Assembly (NCBI GenBank): GCA_014872785.1 | Contig: WKFJ01000013.1 | Coordinates: 1-53,706 of the forward strand | Source of the DNA: Alteromonadaceae bacterium | Lineage (GTDB): Bacteria; Pseudomonadota; Gammaproteobacteria; Enterobacterales; Alteromonadaceae | Direction of reading: 5' to 3' | Length of the DNA: 53,706 bases | In this document: positions 35,708 to 43,790 of the stretch, in pieces | Layout: each line of letters begins with the position of its first letter | How positions within the stretch are numbered: the stretch's first letter is position 1 | Notes under the pieces: model-generated | What the model was told of the DNA's origin: nothing | The model's input: only the letters and a program-made list of their open reading frames with translations | The model's database searches: none | Program-made: the position numbers and the translations under genes

Positions 35708-35866
35708 TTAACAGGTAAATATGGTAAAGCTGTAATTAAGGGTCGATATTTAACCCTGCAATTAGATTAAACGGCTGGAAAATTTTGTCTGGGTATCACA
35801 AGTCACAACTTCCACTAAAATCTAATATTGCTTTTGTCTATTTTCGTGATAAAACCCTTATTATCG

Positions 35867-35881
35867 TCGACATGATGTCGA
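35867..35881. promoter_or_regulatory. Short palindrome before the pseudo-receiver gene
   Basis: TCGACAT and ATGTCGA flank a single central base (35867-35881), a perfect 15-base palindrome 41 bases before the GTG start of the next gene. It could be an operator; no second copy was noticed. Confidence 0.3.
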
Positions 35882-35921
35882 TACAGATTTGGGTTGGTTG
35901 AATAATTTTTTGAAGTATTGA

Positions 35922-37544
35922 GTGTTAGATAAAACATTAGCGCAATCATGCAAAGTCTTGGTGGTAGACGACCCTGTACTAGCGCATGGATATTTAAAAT
36001 TTCCTTTGGAAGACCTAGGCTTCCAGGATGTTGCTTATGTTGGAAAAGTCAGCCAAGCCAAAGAAGCTATTCACGCAAGAAGTTATGACTTAATTTTTTG
36101 CTCCTATGACATAAAAAAAGACACTGATGGCTACTTTTTTTATGATGAGATGGTAGCCAACAATGAAATTTCACCCGCTACTGCATTTATCTTCATCAGC
36201 GCAGATACAAGCCTTGAACTGATTCACAGCATTGTAGAGTTGCAGCCAGATGACTTTCTCGCCAAGCCATTCACCATAGGCGACTTATCCAAGCGGTTGC
36301 ATAAGGTGCTAACTCGAAAACGCGCGCTGCGCAAAATTTACCGTTACATCGAGATTGGTAACTACGACAAAGCGCTAGATACAGTTAACGAGTTCCTGAC
36401 CGATTCCAGTAAAATTCAGTTTTTTCCTCAGGCGTTAAAGGTAAAAGGCGAAATTCTCTACGATCAAGAGAAATATAGAGAAGCCAAAGAGTTTTACATC
36501 GCAGTGCTAAACGTGCAGGAATTTGCCTGGGCGCAAAGCGGTTTGATTAAGGCGTTGATCAAATTAGATGAAGACGACCAAGCCGAAAAAATGATTCTCA
36601 GACTGGCCTTTAAGCCAGAATCACAACTGATGGCTTACGACATGTTGGCGGATTTACAAATTAAACAAAAAGACTATGACACGGCTCTGGAGAGTTCTGT
36701 TGTTGCCGCAGAAGTGTCTCCCAGGAACATTAGACGCCACAAAAAGACTGTAGACTTGTCGCGGATTACTAACGATTACAAAACTCAATTTGAGGCATCA
36801 AAAAAAATAGTTAAGGCCGCCAAAGACTCCATACACGATCAACCCGAGATTTATCTAGATGTCGCTCGTGCTGGTATCGACTCTGCAATGACAACAGAAG
36901 AAGATGAAACTAAGGTACTTGCTCAGCAAGCTGAAAGCTATTTAAAGCAATTTGAAGAAACAGCGGACAAACGCGATGTTCAAGAACAACTCGATGTCGC
37001 TCAAGCAAGGCTATTTCAACTGCACGACGAAAAAGACAAAGCCAAAAAGCTGCTAACAACTCTGCAAAACGATGATTGGTCTGCACTTAGCACTACAGAT
37101 TTGATGGACCGTGCCAAGGCTTATCACGAAGTAGGGTTGCATGACCAAAGCCAACGCATCATGGAAGAAATTGAGCGTAGAGTAAGAAAAGATTCAAGTG
37201 AGTCAGAGCTTTTCTCAGAATACGTTAGTAAAGAGAAGCAGCAGCGTATTGATATCAAACAAACGCCAAAAGAGCTCAACAACAGCGCGGTACGCTTTTA
37301 CCAACGCGGAGATACAGACTCGGCATTTAAGGCGTTTCATCAGGCATTTACAATTATGCCTAAAAATCCCTCTATTGCGCTTAACCTGTTGCAAACCATG
37401 TCACGTCGAGCACTTGAGAGCGGCCTAGAAGACAGTGCAAAAACCGTAATTGCACGCTGTACTAAAATTATCGATTCTGCAGACTTAGATGCAGAACAAA
37501 AAGAGCGCTATGACAAAGTTCGCGCTCAATTATCCGAAATGTAA
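35922..37544 (+). CDS. TPR protein with an N-terminal degenerate receiver domain
   Basis: The 540-residue cytosolic protein (GTG start) begins with a CheY-like receiver fold: VLVVDDPVLAHGYLKFPLEDLGF, FISADTS (Ser93) and Lys115 in DDFLAKPF. At the phosphoacceptor place the sequence is LIFCSYDIKKDTDGY, with Ser61 where the acceptor Asp is expected; Asp63 is two residues on. From about 130 to 540 helical tetratricopeptide-like repeats follow (IEIGNYDKALDTVNEFL, YDQEKYREAKEFYIAVL, AVRFYQRGDTDSAFKAFHQA). Receiver-TPR proteins such as VieB in Vibrio are known to work by protein contact rather than DNA binding. There is no kinase next door. It likely signals by binding and may not be phosphorylated. 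Confidence 0.85.
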   Translation: MLDKTLAQSCKVLVVDDPVLAHGYLKFPLEDLGFQDVAYVGKVSQAKEAIHARSYDLIFCSYDIKKDTDGYFFYDEMVANNEISPATAFIFISADTSLELIHSIVELQPDDFLAKPFTIGDLSKRLHKVLTRKRALRKIYRYIEIGNYDKALDTVNEFLTDSSKIQFFPQALKVKGEILYDQEKYREAKEFYIAVLNVQEFAWAQSGLIKALIKLDEDDQAEKMILRLAFKPESQLMAYDMLADLQIKQKDYDTALESSVVAAEVSPRNIRRHKKTVDLSRITNDYKTQFEASKKIVKAAKDSIHDQPEIYLDVARAGIDSAMTTEEDETKVLAQQAESYLKQFEETADKRDVQEQLDVAQARLFQLHDEKDKAKKLLTTLQNDDWSALSTTDLMDRAKAYHEVGLHDQSQRIMEEIERRVRKDSSESELFSEYVSKEKQQRIDIKQTPKELNNSAVRFYQRGDTDSAFKAFHQAFTIMPKNPSIALNLLQTMSRRALESGLEDSAKTVIARCTKIIDSADLDAEQKERYDKVRAQLSEM

Positions 37545-37689
37545 ATATCCCTTCAATAATTTCTAAATGGCCTAGTTCCTGCTTAGCTACTTTCGGTAAG
37601 TATTTTTAAGTCAGATTTTTGACCTTTTTGGGTCTACGTGCCTATTGATTTATCAATGTGCGTGCGTCAAAAATAAGGAACTATTAACA

Positions 37690-39384
37690 ATGAAACCACT
37701 ATCTAGGTTTTTGTCATTGATTGTGATTGCAGGTCTAACCGCATGCGGTGGAGGTGGCGGCGACGACAACAGCAGTACCGGAATTACCGTAGATGCAGGA
37801 AGTGACATCACAGTTAACGAAGGAGACTCTGTTTCATTAACGGGCAGAGCAAGAGGCGATTCAGGCTATACTTTCAGCTGGACCAGCAGTGACAGCACTA
37901 TATCGATTACCCATAGCGACACTAGCAAAGCAGATGCAAGTTTCATCGCGCCAGAGGTACGCACCTCATCGCAGACAGTCACCTTTACTCTGTCGGCTTC
38001 TAGTGCAAATGGTAGCAGTGCATCAGATTCAATATTGGTAACCATGGAGCCCGTCAATGAGCTGCCTGTTGCTGCCATTGTCGTTGAACAAGACAGTCGT
38101 TTTCCCACCAATACTTTCCAAGGCGATGAAACCGTGACCCTCGATGGTTCAACGAGTACCGATTTCGATCCTATCGACAGTACAGCGCCTATTTCATCTT
38201 ACTTGTGGGAGCAGACAGCAGGCACTACCGCTACTCTAGAATCCACACTAACCTCGTCGGCTTTAGAGTTCAAAACCCCCATTATCGATGAACAAGAGAC
38301 TCTGACATTCAGTCTAACCGTGACCGACAATGAAGATGCAACAACCACAACGTCTGTCGACATTACCGTTTTACGCGCAGACGACGCATTACCGGAGGTA
38401 GACGCTGGCGACGATATCACCATTGTGGAAGGGGAATACTTGCTCTTAAATGGTGAAGTAGAATCAATCTCACAAAATGCGCAACCTTTTACCATCCAAT
38501 GGCGCAACTTAAGCTCCACCACGATGACCATCAACGATGCCACTGCGGCAGAGACGTATGCTGTAGCGCCTGAGGTCTCAAGCAGCACAGAAATTGTTTT
38601 ACAATTAGATGCAACTGACCAATTCAATAACTCCGTCAGTGAAACTGTCACTGTCACTGTTATCCCGGCAACGGTCACTTCTCTGAATGATACCGGTATG
38701 CTCGCCAGTATTTCTGAAACCACCGGGTTTAACATTCCCGTTAACGAATTTCCGGGACAAGATGGCGACCATGGCAGGGACAGAATTAGCAGTAACATCG
38801 AAATCGAAAAAGCAGGGAATGGATTAGGCGGTTTCGACTTCACCAAACTCGATGAGCTTGGTGATGAAATTGGCGATGAAAGTACCGATTGGTCGTGCAT
38901 TCGAGACAACATTACTGGTTTTGTTTGGGAAGTGAAGACAGATGACAGTGGGTTGCACGATAAAGATTTTAACTACACCTGGTACAGTACTGATACCGCG
39001 ACCAATGGTGGTAGTGATGGCACTCAGTCGAGTGCAGATGCAACTTGTAGTATCACCAACTGCAATACCGAAGCATTCGTTGCTGCGGTTAATGCTGAGG
39101 GTATGTGTGGCTTTTTTGATTGGCGTTTACCTACCCATTTAGAGCTACAATCTATTGCAAATTATGGTACTGCTTCTGGCGTGTTTGTGGACGTCGATTA
39201 TTTCCCCAATGCGGTAAGTAATAGTCAAATATCTACTTGGTATTGGACCAGCGCGCCAAACGTAGATGGTGCACAAGATGAAGTCGCTGTTAGTGCGTGG
39301 GCAATCGATTTCACTACGGGTAATGACAATTTCCTAAGCAAATCCACTCCATCCTTTGTTCGTCTAGTCAGAGCAGGAAGATAA
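37690..39384 (+). CDS. Lipoprotein with Ig/PKD-like repeats and a C-terminal DUF1566 (Lcl_C) domain
   Basis: From ATG 37690 (AAGGA ten bases upstream; a longer reading from 37645 is rejected) the product has 564 residues. The lipobox is LTAC, followed by a Gly/Asp/Ser linker. Three PKD/REJ-type beta domains follow, about residues 30-125, 130-230 and 235-340 (DAGSDITVNEGDSVSLTG, TLDGSTSTDFDPIDS, VDAGDDITIVEGEYLLLNG). The C-terminus from about 390 is a DUF1566 domain (ITGFVWEVKTDD, FFDWRLPTHLELQSIANYG, YWTSAP, VRLVRAG). The fold is often found in surface proteins; ligand unknown. The next gene, four bases downstream, encodes a second DUF1566 protein, so the two form an operon. Confidence 0.88.
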   Translation: MKPLSRFLSLIVIAGLTACGGGGGDDNSSTGITVDAGSDITVNEGDSVSLTGRARGDSGYTFSWTSSDSTISITHSDTSKADASFIAPEVRTSSQTVTFTLSASSANGSSASDSILVTMEPVNELPVAAIVVEQDSRFPTNTFQGDETVTLDGSTSTDFDPIDSTAPISSYLWEQTAGTTATLESTLTSSALEFKTPIIDEQETLTFSLTVTDNEDATTTTSVDITVLRADDALPEVDAGDDITIVEGEYLLLNGEVESISQNAQPFTIQWRNLSSTTMTINDATAAETYAVAPEVSSSTEIVLQLDATDQFNNSVSETVTVTVIPATVTSLNDTGMLASISETTGFNIPVNEFPGQDGDHGRDRISSNIEIEKAGNGLGGFDFTKLDELGDEIGDESTDWSCIRDNITGFVWEVKTDDSGLHDKDFNYTWYSTDTATNGGSDGTQSSADATCSITNCNTEAFVAAVNAEGMCGFFDWRLPTHLELQSIANYGTASGVFVDVDYFPNAVSNSQISTWYWTSAPNVDGAQDEVAVSAWAIDFTTGNDNFLSKSTPSFVRLVRAGR

Positions 39385-39388
39385 TACA

Positions 39389-39898
39389 ATGAAAAAATTA
39401 CTATTCACTCTTTTATGCCTTGCCGGGGTTTCAGCGCAAGCTCAAACCTGTTTAACCACTGTGCCCAGCACCACGCCAACAAGCAACTTTACCGACAACC
39501 TTGACGGTACCATTACCGATTTAACTACTGGGTTAACTTGGATGACCTGCAGCGTGGGACAGACTTACGATACAACAAATTTAACCTGCACAGGTGAAGC
39601 AACGCAGTTTACTTGGGAAGAGGCATTAGAAACGGCCTACGGGTATGAGTACGCCAATTCTTCAGCTTGGAGAGTGCCCAACGTAAAAGAGTTAACATCG
39701 ATCACGGAGCGCAGTTGCGTACGCCCATCGATTAACGAAACTATTTTTCCAGCGACGCCATCTGATGATTATTGGACGTCCACACCATCGCTTCGAAGCC
39801 TTGGAGACATTTGGGTAGTTGCTTTTTTCAATAGTAGTAATTCATTGAAACCCAGAGAGTCATCGGTATTTTTAAGATTGGTGCGCCCTACTTCATAA
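39389..39898 (+). CDS. Secreted single-domain DUF1566 (Lcl_C) protein
   Basis: The 169-residue protein has a signal peptide cut after AQA (residue 19). The mature part is one DUF1566 domain: FTDNLDGTITDLTTGLTWMTCSVG, FTWEEALETA, AWRVPNVKELTSI, DDYWTSTPS and FLRLVRPTS (quoted as landmarks). Six or so cysteines in pairs suggest disulfides. It begins four bases after the upstream lipoprotein gene, so both are probably made together and may interact on the surface. The transcript ends at the terminator 25 bases downstream. Confidence 0.87.
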   Translation: MKKLLFTLLCLAGVSAQAQTCLTTVPSTTPTSNFTDNLDGTITDLTTGLTWMTCSVGQTYDTTNLTCTGEATQFTWEEALETAYGYEYANSSAWRVPNVKELTSITERSCVRPSINETIFPATPSDDYWTSTPSLRSLGDIWVVAFFNSSNSLKPRESSVFLRLVRPTS

Positions 39899-39922
39899 AG
39901 CGAAACAAAGCTTAAACGACAC

Positions 39923-39947
39923 AAAGGACGCAAATGCGTCCTTTTTT
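39923..39947 (+). terminator. Terminator of the DUF1566 operon
   Basis: AAAGGACGCA (39923-39932) and TGCGTCCTTT (39935-39944) form a stem with a very short loop followed by a T-run to 39947. This also argues against the longer start (39934) of the next gene, which would lie inside the stem. Confidence 0.9.
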
Positions 39948-40014
39948 AATGATAAAAACACTGTGTAATGTTAAGGTTACGTGCTTCACAGTTTTCACTA
40001 TTTCTATCATTTCC

Positions 40015-41802
40015 ATGCGAAGTAATCGGTTTCCCAGTAACCCAGATCAACCCGTGCAATGGCGCGTATTGTTGGACTTATGGCCTTATTTGCTAGAGTT
40101 TAAAGGACGCGTCATCGGCGCGTTGCTGTTCTTGGTTGCGGCTAAGTTAGCTACCATCGGTATGCCATTTATCTTGAAACACATCGTAGATGGTCTAAAC
40201 GCAGAAGACCCTACCGCTGGACTTTGGATTGCACCGGTTTTTCTAATAGTCGCTTATGGTGTATTGCGGTTATCTACTGTTTTGTTTGGTGAAATAAGGG
40301 ATTTGTTATTCGGCCGTGTGACTGAGCGAGCAATGCGACGGGTTGGCCTTAAAGTATTTAAACACCTGCATGCCTTGGATTTAGATTTTCATTTAAATCG
40401 ACAAACAGGTGGTCTGTCGCGGGACATCGAACGGGGTACCAATGGGATTGGTTTTCTGATGCGTTTTATGGTGTTTAACATTGTGCCTACCCTGTTTGAA
40501 ATATTGGCTGTCGCAACAGTTCTGTTTTTTCAGTACGGTATTGGCTTTTCCGTCATCATCTTAGTTTCGGTCTTCGTTTATGCGACTTATTCAATGAAAG
40601 CAACCGATTGGCGAACCAAATTTGTACGTGAGATGAACACTGCCGACTCAACCACTAGTTCTCGTGCTATCGACAGTTTGCTTAACTATGAAACCGTAAA
40701 GTATTTCAATAATGAAGCTTTCGAAGCAGATCGTTACGATGTTGATCTGGCGAAATGGGAACAAGCCCGGCGCAGAAATAGACTCTCTCTTTTTGCTCTC
40801 AATGGCGGCCAGGCATTTATTATTGCAGCGTCAATGACCAGCATGATGTTACTAGCAGCCAGCTACGTGCAAGCAGGTACAATGACCATTGGTGATTTTG
40901 TGTTGATAAACGCGATAACGATGCAAATATTTATGCCGCTAAATTTTCTAGGTTTCGTCTATCGAGAAATTCGAGGCTCACTAGCGAACATAGAAAACAT
41001 GTTCTCGTTGCTTAAACGCAAACCCAAGATTGTCGATAAGCCCGGCGCCGCCCCATTGACAGTAGAAATGGGCAAGATCACTTTTAACAATGTCAATTTT
41101 CACTACAACGAACAACGGCAAATTTTAAATAACGTATCGTTTGAAGTCGCAGCAGGAAATAAAGTCGCAATCGTCGGTGCAAGCGGTAGCGGTAAGTCGA
41201 CCATCGTAAAACTGCTATTTAGATTCTACGATACGGTATCTGGGCAAATTTTGATTGATGGGCAAAATATTCAAGACGTCACCCAGCTGTCTTTGCGCAA
41301 AGCCATTGCCATGGTTCCACAAGATACCGTATTGTTTAACGACAGTATTTTAGAAAATGTGCGCTACGGCAGACCTGAGGCGTCTGATGATGAGGTTCGT
41401 GAAGCGATTAAACTGGCGCACTTAGGCGATTTCATTGAGCAATTACCAGACAACTGGGACACTGAAGTAGGAGAAAGAGGGCTCAAACTGTCCGGCGGAG
41501 AAAAGCAACGCGTGGCAATAGCTCGCACGATTCTAAAACGCCCCCCTATCCTATTGTTTGACGAAGCGACCTCATCTTTAGATAGCCATTCGGAGAAAGC
41601 TATTTTAGATGCATTTAATGAAATTGCCCACGGTCACACAAGTATCGTCATTGCCCATCGACTCAGCACCATCGTGGATTCAGATCTAATTTTAGTAATG
41701 CACAAAGGACATCTAGTTGAACAAGGGAATCATGCGCAACTTATAGAAAAAGGCGGAGCTTATTTCGATTTGTGGCAAGCTCAGCAAAAAGAGTCGGAGT
41801 GA
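40015..41802 (+). CDS. Atm1/ABCB7-like ABC exporter (fused permease and ATPase)
   Basis: From ATG 40015 the product has 595 residues. The N-terminal six-helix membrane domain contains the substrate-region motifs FHLNRQTGGLSRDIERGTNG and LLNYETVKYFNNE typical of the heavy-metal/Atm1 branch. The ATPase domain has Walker A GASGSGKST (about 388-396), Q-loop MVPQDTVLF, signature LSGGEKQRVAIART, Walker B ILLFDEATSSLD and H-loop IAHRLST. Atm1-type exporters move glutathione-linked sulfur compounds or metal conjugates across the inner membrane. The DUF3820 gene follows four bases after the stop. The longer frame from 39934 overlaps the terminator and is rejected. Confidence 0.92.
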   Translation: MRSNRFPSNPDQPVQWRVLLDLWPYLLEFKGRVIGALLFLVAAKLATIGMPFILKHIVDGLNAEDPTAGLWIAPVFLIVAYGVLRLSTVLFGEIRDLLFGRVTERAMRRVGLKVFKHLHALDLDFHLNRQTGGLSRDIERGTNGIGFLMRFMVFNIVPTLFEILAVATVLFFQYGIGFSVIILVSVFVYATYSMKATDWRTKFVREMNTADSTTSSRAIDSLLNYETVKYFNNEAFEADRYDVDLAKWEQARRRNRLSLFALNGGQAFIIAASMTSMMLLAASYVQAGTMTIGDFVLINAITMQIFMPLNFLGFVYREIRGSLANIENMFSLLKRKPKIVDKPGAAPLTVEMGKITFNNVNFHYNEQRQILNNVSFEVAAGNKVAIVGASGSGKSTIVKLLFRFYDTVSGQILIDGQNIQDVTQLSLRKAIAMVPQDTVLFNDSILENVRYGRPEASDDEVREAIKLAHLGDFIEQLPDNWDTEVGERGLKLSGGEKQRVAIARTILKRPPILLFDEATSSLDSHSEKAILDAFNEIAHGHTSIVIAHRLSTIVDSDLILVMHKGHLVEQGNHAQLIEKGGAYFDLWQAQQKESE

Positions 41803-41805
41803 ATC

Positions 41806-42036
41806 ATGTCATTTAGCCTTGAAGATAAATCACAGTTACTCGAAGCTATCAATACAGTCATGCCATTTGGCAAATACCAAGGCAGAATATTATTAGACCT
41901 TCCCGAGCCTTATCTTGTTTGGTTTAAATCGAAGGGTTTTCCAGAGTCTAAATTAGGGCAACAGTTGGCGCTTTTATATGAAGTAAAACGAAATGGACTT
42001 GAAACTGTATTACGCCCGCTGGCAAAGAGAGCTTAG
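41806..42036 (+). CDS. DUF3820 family small protein
   Basis: The 76-residue protein matches DUF3820: TVMPFGKYQGRILLDLPEPY, LVWFKSKGFPESKLG, LLYEVKRNGLETVLRPL. Family members were once labelled quorum-sensing-regulated virulence factors, but the fold resembles small nucleic-acid-associated proteins and the role is unsettled. It starts four bases after the ABC exporter gene, so both share a transcript. Confidence 0.88.
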   Translation: MSFSLEDKSQLLEAINTVMPFGKYQGRILLDLPEPYLVWFKSKGFPESKLGQQLALLYEVKRNGLETVLRPLAKRA

Positions 42037-42103
42037 GAGGCTTACCTGCACCATAAACACTGTAGTAAAAACGCCTATTTAGATTTACAAACACCACTAA
42101 AGA

Positions 42104-42119
42104 CTGTATATATAAACAG
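42104..42119 (+). promoter_or_regulatory. LexA (SOS) box before an unknown gene
   Basis: CTGTATATATAAACAG matches the gammaproteobacterial LexA consensus CTGT-N8-ACAG with the preferred alternating TA centre; the E. coli ideal is TACTGTATATATATACAGTA. It lies 25 bases before the ATG at 42145, the usual place for LexA repression. Confidence 0.8.
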
Positions 42120-42144
42120 CATGAAAAGTTGAAGTTTTAACACA

Positions 42145-42534
42145 ATGCGTCGTCGCAACACCACCAATAAGCCATACAATATTCGCAAAAGCGGACTAAA
42201 AGAAAAGTTTATCGACAGGCAAATTCTGGCAATTCATAAAGCTATTGTGGAAAAACTTATTATTTCGCCCGAACTGGTAAATAAATCAATTGAGCGAGTT
42301 GAGCACCTTTATCAAGAAGGCCGAATGCGTCACGGTACCTACCTCACTTGGTTTTGTTTACTCGAAAACATAGACGATCACGCCGAATTTAGAAAAGGCG
42401 TGCTTGAAGATTCCCCACGCATGAACAAACTGCGCCGCCAAACGCCTCTTGTGGGTATACTCAACGAAGATGAAAGAACCGAAGCGTTACACAAATTTGC
42501 CTGCGGCGAGACAACATTAGAGACGATGCTGTAG
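42145..42534 (+). CDS. Unknown 129-residue protein, probable SOS-regulated gene
   Basis: I do not recognise the family. The protein has a basic N-terminus (MRRRNTTNKPYNIRKSGLKE), then amphipathic helices (FIDRQILAIHKAIVEKLI, LVNKSIERVEHLYQEGRM), an aromatic patch GTYLTWFCLLENI, and an acidic C-terminal part with LNEDERTEALHKFACGETT. No signal peptide or membrane segment is present, so it is cytosolic and possibly nucleic-acid or protein binding. A near-ideal LexA box 25 bases upstream suggests induction by DNA damage. It ends just before a convergent small membrane gene. TGAAG lies about 14 bases before the ATG; the ribosome binding site is weak. Confidence 0.75.
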   Translation: MRRRNTTNKPYNIRKSGLKEKFIDRQILAIHKAIVEKLIISPELVNKSIERVEHLYQEGRMRHGTYLTWFCLLENIDDHAEFRKGVLEDSPRMNKLRRQTPLVGILNEDERTEALHKFACGETTLETML

Positions 42535-42543
42535 ATGCTTGGC

Positions 42544-42750
42544 TCAGTGCAAGCCTTTATATAGTTGTAATGCCAAGCGCACACGTTTGTTTAAATCAGA
42601 ACCTTCTTTTTCACAATAAACAACACGCTTCTCAATATTCGACAAAGAGAACCTAATCTCTTTTTCACGAAAAATGAAAAACACGCTCAATATACAGGTG
42701 GTCAAAAATACAAACGCGACAAAATAAAGAAAGCCAACAAGGAAACTCAT
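42544..42750 (-). CDS. Small single-span membrane protein
   Basis: The 68-residue frame encodes one hydrophobic helix (residues 4-27), a basic junction (FREKEIRF) and a charged helical tail (LSNIEKRVVYCEKEG, LNKRVRLALQLYKGLH). It fits neatly in the gap after the SOS-box gene, converging on it with nine bases between the stops. I recognise no family and see no strong ribosome binding site, so the call is tentative. Confidence 0.45.
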   Translation of the reverse strand: MSFLVGFLYFVAFVFLTTCILSVFFIFREKEIRFSLSNIEKRVVYCEKEGSDLNKRVRLALQLYKGLH

Positions 42751-42972
42751 GGTACTGCAAAACCATTTAACATAAAAACTGTGATCATTATAAAGTGTTG
42801 GTTAAACAGGCATTTAGGAAACGTCACTCAGTGCTTGTAAGCAATATCTCAAAAGCCTGCGGTTTTTCTGCTACATGGATAACATTCCCCCCTATCCTCT
42901 CGCAACAAATTCGTTAATTTCCATTCAGTTCTGGTTTAAATCATGGCTGATTAAATAAAGGTACATTGATTT

Positions 42973-42988
42973 TGTGAACCAGTTCACA
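42973..42988 (+). promoter_or_regulatory. Perfect CRP-type site
   Basis: TGTGAACCAGTTCACA has the exact TGTGA-N6-TCACA core of a CRP-cAMP site and is itself a palindrome except at its centre (arms TGTGAAC and GTTCACA). It lies in the 389-base gap before two small genes, about 150 bases from the first start. The rest of this gap shows no gene or other feature that I can support. Confidence 0.75.
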
Positions 42989-43139
42989 TTATCTCAATAT
43001 GGTAAACAGGCCGTCTTATTTGTAGACAATACTCATTTTTCGTTTATCGCAATTTGCTGTTAACTCAGCGATAAGTACTGTGCCTTTAAACATTGCAGTG
43101 CTAAAACCTAAGATGAGAGTTGTTATTAAGTTGGAATGG

Positions 43140-43304
43140 ATGAAAAGAGAAAACGAATTACTGACTCAGCGCAATATCGCCCTTTGGCAATCTTTGCGTA
43201 ATCCGGGTGACGCGCAACTAGAAGCAGCATACATGGAATCTTGCAAAGCACTCATAGAGAAAACGCGTAGTCAGCGCAATATGATTGAACAATTAAGTCA
43301 ATAA
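43140..43304 (+). CDS. Small coiled protein, first of a tandem paralogous pair
   Basis: From ATG 43140 the product has 54 residues (MKRENELLTQRNIALWQSLR..., ending IEQLSQ) and is helical and charged throughout. A longer frame starts at GTG 43080. I prefer the shorter start because it aligns with the next small gene: QRNIALWQSLRNPGDAQLEA matches TQNALEKWLGQPDSKDLQQA in spacing and pattern, and SRSQK/TRSQR near the end agree. Function unknown. A CRP-type site lies upstream. Confidence 0.55.
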   Translation: MKRENELLTQRNIALWQSLRNPGDAQLEAAYMESCKALIEKTRSQRNMIEQLSQ

Positions 43305-43315
43305 AGAGGCGAAAT

Positions 43316-43483
43316 ATGACCCAGTCTACTGCAAACGAATTAGATAATTTAGTTTCGATTACCCAAAACGCTTTGGAGAAATGGTTAGGACAGCCAGACT
43401 CAAAAGACCTGCAACAGGCGTTCAAAAATGCCAATTTAGCATTACTACAATTTTCACGTTCTCAAAAACAACTAGTGCAATAA
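43316..43483 (+). CDS. Small coiled protein, second of the pair (55 residues)
   Basis: ATG 43316 is preceded by AGAGG at good distance (AAAGAGGCGAAATATG) and opens 55 codons to TAA at 43481-43483. The product starts MTQSTANELDNLVSIT and ends FSRSQKQLVQ; it is acidic and helical with a conserved ALEKWLGQP turn. It starts 11 bases after its paralogue, so the two are co-transcribed. Short enough to be missed by length cut-offs. No family recognised. Confidence 0.6.
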   Translation: MTQSTANELDNLVSITQNALEKWLGQPDSKDLQQAFKNANLALLQFSRSQKQLVQ

Positions 43484-43790
43484 GTTAAGCAACTGCCTAA
43501 ATAAAATAACAACGGTCAAAATCACCTTAAAAGCTGTTAATTGTTAGCATCGTAATGTCACTACTGCAGTTTCCAAAATTAGTATTACTTTTTTCGCGCA
43601 CCTCATTACTAATTTTAAAATTTCTACTTTGTAACTGCCTAAGCGAATCTAATCAGAAATTACCCTTGCATCACTAGCGTTTACGTTAGATTATCTATTA
43701 CACAATGAGCGTCGATAGTGCCTTTCCAAGCCTCCGGCGAATGAGCAAAAACAATAATAAATTTATTCAACTAAGTGTGAAGGAGGCCGT
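43484..43790 (+). promoter_or_regulatory. Upstream region of the second sugar MFS gene with a 10-bp inverted repeat
   Basis: This 307-base gap has no gene. AAAATTAGTA (43575-43584) and TACTAATTTT (43607-43616) are perfect 10-base arms with a 22-base loop. They could form a hairpin that ends the small-protein transcript or act as an operator. The MFS start is preceded by a full AGGAGG (43781-43786). Confidence 0.45.

Noticed and set aside
38199..38912. 237-codon open frame on the minus strand
   Set aside because: It is antisense to the PKD-repeat lipoprotein, and its Ser/Val-rich product mirrors the Thr/Asp-rich coding strand.
39934..40014. N-terminal extension of the ABC exporter by 27 residues
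   Set aside because: The start would lie within the terminator stem of the preceding operon, and the extension is not typical of Atm1-like proteins.
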